A stretch of DNA of 64,000 nucleotides from assembly GCA_946122785.1 (NCBI GenBank), contig CAMGYJ010000004.1, positions 16,204,150 to 16,268,149 of the forward strand. The letters are read 5' to 3'. The notes beneath the pieces are model-generated. The model saw only the letters and a program-made list of their open reading frames with translations. It had not been told where the DNA came from and did no database searches. The first letter of the stretch is position 1. The number at the start of each line of letters is the position of its first letter. Source of the DNA: Linum tenue. Taxonomy: Eukaryota; Streptophyta; Magnoliopsida; Malpighiales; Linaceae. Made by a program: the position numbers and the translations under genes. This document shows positions 55,090 through 64,000 of this stretch, in pieces.

Positions 55090-56726
55090 GTTCTCTTTCC
55101 TCTGTGGAACGGGCCAACTTACCATACACATGCGGGTTTAAACAGATCCAGAAGTGTCAATATTTTCTTTTAGCCCTTTTATTTCTCTGTGGTGATAAAA
55201 TATATATGAAAAGGCAAAAACAATACTTCTTTTTATTGCTAAAAATAAAAAAATTTAACAATAAACTAATGCATGGTATCTAATGGGCTAACCGTTAACC
55301 ATAAAATAAGAGAGTTCAATGGCCCGACCTACACGGGATTTGGCCATCAAGTAAAACAAATGAACATCATTGGTTTCTCATTCTAAAACAAGCTATTTTC
55401 TCTTACATAATATATATTATGCTATTATTTTATATCTTAGTGGCTAAAATATAATGTATTTTAAAGTTTTTCAATGGTTCAACCTCGACCAACCCAATTA
55501 GTCCAATTTTTATCATTTCAATTATATATTATATAATTATTTGATATCATAATGTTCAAATTATAGTGTATTTTATAGGGAATTGTTTGGTATTTGTTAG
55601 TAAAAAAACTAAACAGAACGATCTATTTGGTTATTTTAAACATTAAAACGATCCTAAACATTTTCAGTTCCTTTTGAATTTTTATGGTTTTATTCCCGAA
55701 TAAGTGATGTGCAAATGGCGAATTGCAGTCATCTCTTTTCTTTCACTATTTTTTATTTTCAAATAGAAAGTTTAAAAGTAAAGAATAATTAGAATTTGGC
55801 ATGGGTCGGTCAAACATGCTGAATTTCAAGTTTTGGCCCGTTTTGATCAAGTCTAATTTATAATCACATGGTTTCCTGATACCCGATAAAAATCTCAATC
55901 CAAACCAGTTTGGCAGGTGAGTCTGTGTTTACCACCATTTTCTAGGGATACGACAACGGCGGTTCCTATCCCAAATCGTGTTGTTCGTTCTTGATTTCCT
56001 TAGGTTTTATCATGGCCTAACAAAAACCAGAAAGCACAATGACGACAAGATGAAAGTTTTATAACGGGCCGAGTAAAAGCTAGCAACGATTCTGAGATGC
56101 TCATTTCCCGAAAACTGACGGGATAAGCGATTTTTTATTCGATTTTCTGGAATTCGATCTCTATAAAACTTACTCCACCTCATCATATTACCAGAAACAA
56201 TATTGTTTCACAATAACATGTACTTGATTTTGGTTCATAAGGCCGATTTTTTATTCATTGCATCATTCATGTCTCTTTCCTGCTAAAATTCACTATTTTT
56301 ATCATGTGTTTCCCAAAAAAATAACTATACAACAATAAGCTATACACCCCATTACATTATCAAATTTCATACCTCACCTTCCTCCGGCCACTGACCGGGG
56401 GCCACACTAGTAATTATATATGGCAAAGGCTAGCGTACTCCCGGTGTATGTTATACGCCTACGTTTACACTTATTAAATGTACTTGGATATATTTTGACA
56501 AATCAGAATCGTATGCTATTTCTAGATTTAGTGAATCTTACCGTTTGAATTAGAAAGTTAGGGACTGTGGCTTATCTATTAGAGGTTAGTGTATTATGTC
56601 TCATGGCTTGAGGAGCTATCCTGAAAGATATTTGTATAATGTCAAGTTTTTAACTGACCTCGGTGCGACAAGTCCGGGAGAAGGATATGGCTCATAGGCA
56701 GAGCAATTCTGGAGGAAACTCAGTTT
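55090..56726. other. AT-rich intergenic sequence
   Basis: No gene, RNA gene or definable repeat was recognised. Confidence 0.5.
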
Positions 56727-57009
56727 GTAAAATTGTGCGGAAATATAAATGGGACTTTGATTTACATGGTTCTTTCTCACGGTGTGTGAGGCTTACGTCC
56801 ACGGAAAACCGTCTATCAATTTATTGATTGATTGATCGGCTTGGTATAACAAGCCGTCTCTTTATACCCTATGTTACAATCATCATTTAGGGTTACAGAG
56901 TTTGAGCAGGAGAAGGAATGAGTGGCCGATGCGGACGTGGGTTGTGTCCGTGCATGGGCTGCATGCGTCTTGTGTGGGCTGTCTCCGCTAGCCACCAAGT
57001 CTCGACCCA
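56727..57009 (-). repeat. Copia 3' LTR
   Basis: Complete copy, closely matching 61996-62236. In minus orientation it starts TGGGTCGAGACTTGG right after the purine tract and ends TTTTACA. Confidence 0.85.
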
Positions 57010-57621
57010 ATACTCCCCCGCAAGCTGGAGCATGCAGATCTCGAATGCTTAGCTTGGACAGGAGGAACCTAAGACGATCCGGGCCAAGCCCCTTCATAAG
57101 CAAATCTGCAAGCTAGAGTTATGAGCTGGCCTTAATGGGAATAATATGACCAGTTTGAACTCGTTCGCGAACAAAGTAGCAATCCATCTCGACGTGCTTG
57201 GTGCATTCGTGGAAGACTGGATTGTTAGATATGTGGAGAGCAGCTTGGTTGTCACAGTGAAGGGTAGTCGGCCGATCCTGTGGCACTCCAAGTTCACTAA
57301 GAAGTCATCAAAGCCAAATGAGTTCACTGACCGTGCTGGCCATCGAACGGTATTCTGCTTCAGCAAACGACCTGGAAACAATTCGTTTGAAACACCCTAA
57401 CCCGACCGGGTACTACTTTTACTAAAATCACTTGATAAATAAAATACTCAAATCTTAAATTGCAGCGGAAAAAATTTTCATAAATAAAATACTGGAAACA
57501 CACACTTGTAGTTCAAAGCAAAGCCCTAACACGTGGGCAAATTAAACTCAAACTTTAAAATCTCAATCTGATCTCCAGTCTATACTCATAATCGATCTAT
57601 ATCTATATCTATCTATATCTA

Positions 57622-57664
<43 letters not shown>

Positions 57665-57923
57665 AGTATATATTATGGCAATTCAAAAGTAACTTCTTGC
57701 CACATAAGCACTTGGAGAAATAACAAGTTGCCTAGGTGGACATTTTTTTACTAACAAAAAAATTGATATTACGGTGGTACTTGACCCAAGGCTATAATAG
57801 TCATTTTGATTTTTGGGAAGAGCGGGGTGTAACATCGTTGCTGTTTAGCTCTCCAAGAAATGGGTGCACCCCCCAGGCTGATGAGGTAACCCGTCGTGGA
57901 ACGCCGAGTACGCTGACATCCCC
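57010..57923 (-). pseudogene. Copia RNase H, split by a solo LTR
   Basis: The first part (57923-57840) reads QRTRRSTTGYLISLGGAPIS then WRAKQQ, the typical start of Copia RNase H. The remainder (57387-57010) contains NNPVFHE-like, ADLLMKGLGPDRL and FLLSKLSIRDLHAPACGG segments in shifted frames. The 447-bp solo LTR at 57388-57834 divides them. Confidence 0.8.
57388..57834 (-). mobile_element. Gypsy-type solo LTR
   Basis: In minus orientation it runs from TGTTACACCCCGCTCTTCC to GACCGGGTTAGGGTGTTTCA, with a perfect 5-bp duplication TCGTT on both sides (57383-57387 and 57835-57839). Its terminal half resembles the end of the LTR of the 32091-50332 element. A solo LTR is what remains after recombination between two LTRs. 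It contains a long (ATCT)n microsatellite at about 57596-57665. Confidence 0.85.
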
Positions 57924-59037
57924 CTAGTCTGTATCACAGTAAGCAGTGAGTTGCAGAGAATTAGAGGAAGGGAAGAAAATACCTTGACCAGGACTGGATT
58001 TAAGGTAGCGAAGTACCTGATATGTCGCATCCAGATGCATCTGACTGGGTGTCTGTACGAAAAGGCTAAGTATATTTACTGCATATGTAATGTCCGGGCG
58101 AGTGATCTTGAGATATAGCAATCGACCTACTAACCGCCGATAGAGCGAAGGATCCGGTAAGACATCAGCAGTGCTACGAGTAAGCTGGTGGTTATGCTCA
58201 ACAGGAAAAGAACTTGGACGAGCTCCCAAGGTACCGGCGTCCTCCAGTATGTCAAGAACATACTTTCCCTGACTAAGAACCACACATGCAGCAACTCGAG
58301 CTATTTCAATGCCCAAAAAATAACGAAGCTGACCCAGATCCTTTATACTAAACTTGGTATCGAGAAAATCCTTGACACGTGACATGAACGGGAGATCATT
58401 CCCTGCCAGAAGAACATCATCAACGTATATAAGGGCTGTGACAAATGTGCTCCCCTGCTGATAGATAAACAAAGAAGCGTCAGCCGGTGAGGAACGAAAC
58501 CCGAACTCGCTCAGTGTCGCGGTAAATTTCTTGTACCAATTACGGAGGCCTGCTTTAGCCCATACAAAGACTTGTGGAGACGACAAACACGTGTCTCTCC
58601 AGGCTGTCGAAATCCCTGTGGGATCTCCATGTACACTTCCTCATCGAGGTCCCCATGAAGGATTGCATTGTTGACATCGAGTTGATGTAGATGTCACCCT
58701 TGCTGACAGCGACAGATATGAGACATCTGACTGTGGCTAGCTTCGCGACAGGTGCGAAGGTATCATGAAAATCCAGCCCCTCTATTTGAGTGTACCCTTT
58801 CGCCACCAATCGCGCCTTGAAATGCTCGATACTACCATATGGATAGTACTTGATCTTGTATATCCATTTGGCAGCAATAGTGCGTTTTCCTGGTGGAAGT
58901 GACACCAAAATCCACGTTCCATTGGCTTCCAATGCCTCGATTTCCTTGGCCATGGCAGCGCGCCATCGTGGGTCACGCATCGCCTGAAGGAAAGTGGTAG
59001 GTTCTTCACCCCGAGTAATGGACACGAGAAAGCACAA
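57924..59037 (-). pseudogene. Copia reverse transcriptase
   Basis: The minus-strand frames include [40 protein letters not shown], then [20 protein letters not shown] and, after a frameshift near 58690, the LIYVDDVLLAGND catalytic motif with FLGIEIAR and SLYRRLVGRLLYL following. Frame changes at about 58690 and 58560 and a stop near 57924 make it non-functional. Confidence 0.88.
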
Positions 59038-59444
59038 TATTCTGATTTAAAACCATCGGATGAAACAAAAGACGTAAGGGGATAAGTAACAGTAGAAGAG
59101 GTGCTTCCCTTATCTCCGGGAAGATTGGTATCATAGTCAGCAAGGTACTTCAGTCGTGTTCTTGCTTGATCACCGCGGTAAACGGGAGGCGCGACGACAG
59201 CAAGATCTGGAGCAAGCGGGTTGACTAGGGAGGAGCTGGAGCTCGTGTTCTCTCCATGTGAGGGAGAGGAATCTGTATGCTGGGTGACAGAGTCTCCACA
59301 TGCGGCTTCATGCCGGGTCATGGATTCATCACGCGAGCTGGGTGAAGAAGGAGAGGGCGACATGTTCTCAGTGGGCACCGACGTCTCTGCCTGAGGAGAT
59401 TGATCATGAAAAGGTGAGGCATGATCATCATTCAGCCTCCCCAC
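59038..59444 (-). pseudogene. Copia integrase-RT linker region
   Basis: Ser/Pro/Asp-rich frame (SPSPSSPSSRDESMTRHEAA) between the integrase and RT, as is normal for Copia pol. Confidence 0.6.
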
Positions 59445-60905
59445 CTGTCAAACAGACTTCTCAAGGCTAGAATCAAGTTGAAAAGTGGGTCGAGGAACCC
59501 AGTGAAGTTCCTGCTGCATGCCGTCCTGGAAAGGAAAGCTCTTCTTATGGAATTGGACGTCCCGAGAAGTGATGACACGCCGAGTGACCAAATCGCGTAT
59601 ATACGATAACCCTTTTGAGAAGTGGCATAACCAAGGAGCACCCCGGCACAACCTCGTGCGTCAAACTTGCCAAGGTGGTTATGCGTGTCCTTGTGGTATG
59701 CTAGACAACCAAAAATACGCAAGTGATGATAAGCAACAGGCTTACCAAATAGCATCTCGAAGGGGGTCTTTCCTGTCGCAGTGGTTGGTAACCTGTAAAT
59801 AAGATAGACAGTAGTGAGAATGCACTCTCCCCAAAACCGAAGAGGAAGACTGGCTTGAAACCGCAAAGCTCGAGCGGTGTCAAGAATATGATGGTGCTTG
59901 CGCTCAACGACTCCATTTTGGTGTGGAGTGTCAGCGCAACAGGTTTGTAAGAGAATCCATGTGTGAGTATAGTAGTCTCGTAATGACTCAATGTTGAATT
60001 CAGCTCCATTATCTACCTGAATTTGTTTAACGGCCTTCCCAAACTGGGACCGAACCATCTGGCAAAACTGTAACAAATGGTGACTTGCCTCGGACTTATA
60101 ACGAAGGAGGTAAACCCAAACCCCATGTGTGAAATCATCAACGATAGTCAAGAAATAATATGCACCAAGTTAAAGAAGCGACTTTATAACCTCCCCAAAG
60201 ATCCACATGAATGAGCTCAAAACAACTAGTTCTTTTAATCGTACTGTGCGGGAAAGTAGAACGTGACTTTTTGGCCCTTGAACAAGAGTGATAGGGTCCA
60301 TCATTATTCAAAGACAAAGATAAAGACAATATGCTGCCAACATAAGAAAGCTTCTCCAGTGAGGGATGTCCCAGGCGAGCATGCCAATCGACTTCTGAAT
60401 CCATACCCCGTTGCTGAGCTGCGCAAGCATGCGCCCTCCCACGCCCAAAAAAACGTAAGTAGTATAAACCATCCTTGAGCTCACCCTTCCCAATCAACTT
60501 CTTGGAGAGTAAGTCCTGAATGACGCAAAATCCATCAAGAAAAATCAAGACAACACGATTATCTCGAGTCAATCTGCTCACTGATACTAAATTACACCAA
60601 AATTTAGGGACGTGGAGGACACGCCGCAGAGTGAAGCCGGGTTGTAACTCAACTGATCCAATGAGTGTAATCGGGATACTTGCCCCGTTTGGAATACGAA
60701 CAGGTTGATTATTAACTCGTAATTTCGTACTTGACAGGAGGTGCTCATGCATAGTGATATGCTCGTTGCACCCAGAATCAAGTAACCATTCAGAACTATC
60801 ATAGATGTTACATGCCATATGAGCTGCGGGATCATCCGAAGAATGATCGGATAGCTTGAAGAACTGCTTCAGCTGCTGAAGTTGGGCGACTGTGAATCCA
60901 GCCAC
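59445..60905 (-). pseudogene. Copia protease and integrase
   Basis: The frame from 60905 contains EWLLDSGCNEHITMHEHLLS (aspartic protease active site DSG), then VLHVPKFWCNLVSVSRL and the WHARLGHPS gag-pre-integrase motif. After a frame change near 60140 the integrase core reads IVDDFTHGVWVYLLRYKSEA, QVDNGAEF, then CADTPHQNGVVERKHHHILD, which shows the acidic catalytic residues. It ends in PFEMLFGKP, IFGCLAY, then GVLLGYATSQKGYRIY, and decays. Confidence 0.88.
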
Positions 60906-61049
60906 CGGACTCTACTCAGCTTCTACTTGAGAGGCTTTGGGTTCGCAGCTCAGTCCATCACGACTGCCCTCGCCAGCACTACGACCACGATGCTGGCCGC
61001 GATCTCCTGTTTTGTCGCGAGAACGTCCCGATCACGATCACGATCGCTT

Positions 61050-61340
61050 GTGGATACCAGATCAATTCCTAGCATGTTTCACGAATATGACCCTGTTTGT
61101 TGCAATGAGTACAACAGAGCTTCTCGCGTTCACCGGTCCCACGTTCTCGATCCCTTGACATGTCAGGGTCACTTTGAGTAACGAAGGCTGCGGCCTCAGG
61201 CTGAATTTTGTGGTCTGTGTGATGAGCTTTTGTTTTTCTGCATTTAGAATAATGCTAAATGCCTCACCTAGACTAGGAATAGGTTTCATCGCCAGAACTT
61301 GAGTGCGAACACCTCCAAACGCCTCGTCGAGACCCATAAG
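61050..61340 (-). pseudogene. Copia gag C-terminus with zinc knuckle
   Basis: A frame at 61337-61062 carries GLDEAFGGVRTQVLAMKPIP and SLGEAFSIILNAEKQ. In an adjacent frame the zinc knuckle CTHCNKQGHIRETC (C-x2-C-x4-H-x4-C) is visible near 61075-61120. Frameshifted relative to both neighbours. Confidence 0.78.
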
Positions 61341-61403
61341 AAAATCAAAGACTCGTGCACTTTCTTGTTGTTCACGAGCACGACGTGAAACGCCACAAAC
61401 ACA

Positions 61404-61952
61404 CTAGGCGCATGTACATATAGGAGGAGGAGTGATTGCTGAAGCTTCCTCCCAAAGTGCCTTCAAGCGCGTGTAAAAGGTCGAGACATGCCGCTTCTCT
61501 TGTTGAAGAAGCGAGATAAGGCGGCGCAATTCATATGCGCGCGCCGAACTTCCTTTGCCAAACCGCTCTTGCAGGTCCACCCAAATAACTCGAGCACTCT
61601 CCACGAACCGAATGCTACTACGGATCTCTTTGTCCATCAAAGTTTTCAACCAGCCTTTGACCATGGCGTCACAACGGACCCAAGCTCCCCGCGCTGGCTG
61701 ATCGGCAGGCTTGACGAGAGTACCATCCACAAAACCATATTTGTTCTTAGTGAGCAGGGCGTCCTTCATGTCGAGGACCCATTCGCTGTAATTGGAGGCA
61801 GTTAAAACATCACCCACGAGCATGTTGCCCGGGCCATCAGACTTATGCAGTTGAAGTTCGTTGGGCAACTCATCCTCCGACTTCACACCGCTCGAGGTTG
61901 GCTTCTTCTCATTGTTCTTCACAACGGAACTAGCATCGTCGGCGTCACTCAT
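61404..61952 (-). pseudogene. Copia gag N-terminus
   Basis: The frame starts at the ATG at 61952 (MSDADDASSVVKNNEKKPTS). It contains LTASNYSEWVLDMKDALLTK, then WVRCDAMVKGWLKTLMDKEI, the UBN2-type gag pattern. It stops at 61404 before joining the next gag segment. Confidence 0.85.
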
Positions 61953-61976
61953 GATGAAGCGTCAATATCAGTGGGA

Positions 61977-61995
61977 GCTTAAAGCTCTGATACCA
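61977..61995 (-). other. Copia primer-binding site (initiator-Met tRNA)
   Basis: Minus strand TGGTATCAGAGCTTTAAGC directly follows the 5' LTR, a perfect match to the common plant iMet tRNA primer site. Confidence 0.85.
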
Positions 61996-62236
61996 TGTAA
62001 AATTGTGCGGAAATATAAATGGGACTTTGATTTACGTAGTTCTTCCTCACGGTGTGTGAGGCTTACATCCACGGGAAACCTTCTATCACTTTATTGATTG
62101 ATTGATCGGCTTGGTATAACAAGCCGTCTCTTTATACCCTATGTTACAATCATCATCTAGGGTTACAGAGTTTGAGCAGGAGACGGAATGAGTGGCCGAT
62201 GCGGACGTGGGTTGTGTTCGTGCATGGGCTGCATGC
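61996..62236 (-). repeat. Copia 5' LTR, truncated
   Basis: Matches 56727-56967 but lacks the outer 43 bp present in the 3' LTR, so the U3 start and any target duplication are gone. Confidence 0.82.
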
Positions 62237-62708
62237 CTTTCGTCTGTTTTCCTGTACTTTTACTTCTCACGGGTACAATAGGATTGTCGATTGAATGTCC
62301 TTGACAACTCGACTATTAGTGAACTGCCACGTTGGATTGGTTGTTGTGCTTTTATCAGATGTGCCTGAAAGGAAGGTTGTTGTGCTTCAACACTTATCTA
62401 TGACAACAACAAAAATCCGTGGCCGTGGAAAAGAAAGCAACAAGGTCACGGACAGAGGTGTATCAACGCCACCACAGTCCACATGTGTGTATATATATAT
62501 AATTATAAACAATAATTCAGTAAACATGTTTTTCATCCTTTTTCTCTCTTTCAATTCTAGCTGTTACCACCACCAGTCCCCCCACCATAAATAAATATTA
62601 AATAGCTCCCGCACTAGCTACTTAATCCTCGTTAAATAAGTCCTTCTTTTTGATCAATAGGGGTTAAAGAGAGAAAAAAAACCCCACATAGAGATATATA
62701 TTATAAAG
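62237..62708 (+). promoter_or_regulatory. 5' flank of MATE gene 3
   Basis: Upstream region of the exon at 62709. The part at about 62523-62640 resembles 53448-53570, which may mark ancestral promoter DNA of the family. No TATA box could be assigned with confidence. Confidence 0.45.
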
Positions 62709-62966
62709 ATGGGGCGCGGAGGAGAGGAAGAAACGGCGGCGGCGGCGCTGAGCGCACCTTTGATCGGAACGACGGCGGCGAGAAGCGAGTTGGGGGAGGA
62801 AGTGAAGAAGCAAGTATGGCTGGCGGGGCCACTGATAGCGGTGAGCTTGTTGCAGTACAGCCTCACCCTTATATCGGTGATGTTTGTGGGCCACCTCGGA
62901 GAGCTCAGCTTGTCCTCTGCTTCCATGGCCACTTCCTTCGCCTCCGTCACCGGCTTCAGCTTGTTG
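62709..62966 (+). CDS. MATE efflux transporter, exon 1 (continues past window)
   Basis: The ATG at 62709 opens 86 codons ending at a GTATGT donor (phase 0). The protein has [40 protein letters not shown] and ASVTGFSLL, near-identical to exon 1 of the gene at 21179, but with a shorter N-terminal tail. Exon 2, which should start LGMASALE, is not present before 64000, so the first intron exceeds 1 kb. The gene may be complete beyond the window; this cannot be told here. Confidence 0.85.
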
Positions 62967-64000
62967 GTATGTAGTTGATTTCCTCTCCTTTTCCTAATTT
63001 TATCTCCTCCATTTGAAATTCATGAGTTTCTGAAGCGCCCCATATATCATCAACATTTGTGCTTTTAAGATTTTGCCAACCACTGAATTGAAGCCTAGGA
63101 TTGGAAACTGGGTAGTAGAGAAAGCACTGTTTGTGAAACCGTAATGGAAAAGTATTTAGGATACTGTTGCTGTTTGATTAGTAGCATATCCTTAGATATT
63201 ATTATTGTTGATGGGGATGGAGTCGGGATTTAATTTGGACGTCGTGGTCCATATTTTTATTTGTTATCGCAAAAAATTGAAAAAAATGGTGGTATGTTTA
63301 TAATATAAGAAAAAAGTTGTTTTAATAATCGTACAATGTTATTTGAGATGATTATAAACACTAAAAATATGATCTAAAGTAAAAAATGTGTAACCTGATA
63401 TGTAGAAAAAAACAATAATTTGTAGTGCTACCACTGTGAAATAAAACTCGTCAATTTTCACTTTAGACCAGCAACATGCACCCTAGGGAAGAAGCAATTG
63501 CATTATATAATAATGTACACTTTTTTACTTTAAATAATAATTAGTTAATACCTAATTCCAAAATTCACAATACATTTTACATGTTGTATTCAAAATCCTT
63601 GAGAATTTGTGTAGCTCCGCCCCTCATTATTGAACTAAGGTAATAATTTTGATTAAGAATACTAAGATAAATAAATATTACCAATCGGGACATTGATGTG
63701 ATGCCAATCTTAGCCGAACAGCATATCATGAGTAGCTAGGTTGAGGTTGACGATATTTCACCTATCAATACAGACATTTCTTACGTATGGTATGATTGAG
63801 GATACTGTTAATTAGACTTTTTACTTTTTAGACACTTTTTTAATTTTTTTGGTCCAGCCCCCAATGTGACAAAGGTAGAAACGCCAAGGAATGAACTTTG
63901 TCGTATTAATTCAAAACGACAAAGACATCCTTATAATTAGTCGGGGGTGGGGGGCGGGCTGTGGATCGACGGGAGAAAGCAAAACGACACATGGGCCCGG
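62967..64000 (+). other. Intron 1 of MATE gene 3 (partial)
   Basis: AT-rich sequence without the second MATE exon, and no definable transposon. The last 60 bases are GC-rich. Confidence 0.55.

Larger units (their letters stand above)
56727..62236 (-). mobile_element. Ty1/Copia element, decayed, with nested solo LTR
   Basis: Element order on the minus strand is LTR, primer-binding site, gag, protease, integrase, reverse transcriptase, RNase H, purine tract, LTR. The LTR is 283 bp at the 3' end (56727-57009), from TGGGTCGAG to TTTTACA. The 5' LTR (61996 to about 62236) lacks about the first 43 bp, so no target duplication can be read. The purine tract is GCGGGGGAGTA and the primer-binding site TGGTATCAGAGC (initiator-Met tRNA). 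Several frameshifts and stops break the polyprotein. Confidence 0.9.

Noticed and set aside
57596..57665. (ATCT)n array as a functional element
   Set aside because: Simple microsatellite within a solo LTR; no sign of other function.

Overview
This is nuclear DNA of a flowering plant, most likely a eudicot. It holds split genes with GT-AG introns, plant-specific gene families and a dense mix of plant transposons (Athila and other Ty3/Gypsy elements, Ty1/Copia, CACTA, hAT, MULE, LINE and SINE relics). I cannot name the species. Only two complete host genes are visible. One is a PHD-finger meiotic regulator of the MMD1/DUET type (1506-3888, two exons). The other is a MATE/DTX efflux transporter (21179-23971, eight exons). 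A second MATE gene begins at 62709 and runs off the window, and a third MATE copy survives only as its last exons on the minus strand (8195-8558). Together with a promoter-like relic near 53.45 kb, this is a MATE tandem cluster that transposons have broken up and spread over about 55 kb.

Layout. 0-6 kb: degenerate sequence, hAT and copia scraps, the MMD1-like gene, then a MULE (4383-5728) with about 320-bp terminal inverted repeats carrying a piece of a snurportin-1 gene. 6-12 kb: SINE-like and hAT repeats, the minus-strand MATE fragment, a hAT element with 8-bp target duplications, and a LINE ORF1 relic. 12.4-20.95 kb: a nest in which a MULE with a perfect 9-bp target duplication contains a hAT element with a defective transposase, which contains a second hAT with a perfect 8-bp duplication, which contains one CACTA end. 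21.2-24 kb: the intact MATE gene, with a MITE in its last intron.

24-32 kb: a MULE-type terminal-repeat pair encloses an Athila-like element on the minus strand that keeps gag, protease and an integrase tail but no reverse transcriptase. 32.1-50.3 kb: a large Gypsy-type element with about 2-kb LTRs and a non-coding interior. Its 3' LTR is split by two CACTA elements lying 127 bp apart, and the uninterrupted 5' LTR gives the empty site for both. The first CACTA has an apparently intact seven-exon Transposase_24 gene. The second has no recognisable transposase but carries gene-like exons. 50.35-51.7 kb: a second gene-carrying MULE, with an AP2/ERF-like fragment. 52-56.7 kb: repeats and unassigned sequence. 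56.7-62.2 kb: a decayed Copia element on the minus strand, with a Gypsy solo LTR in its RNase H. 62.7 kb to the end: exon 1 and part of intron 1 of another MATE gene.

The host genes show no sign of working together. MMD1 acts in male meiosis and the MATE genes in efflux. I did not find a convincing new biological system. The most informative observations are the gene-fragment-carrying transposons, the nesting order fixed by target-site duplications, and an intron present in one MATE copy but absent from another.
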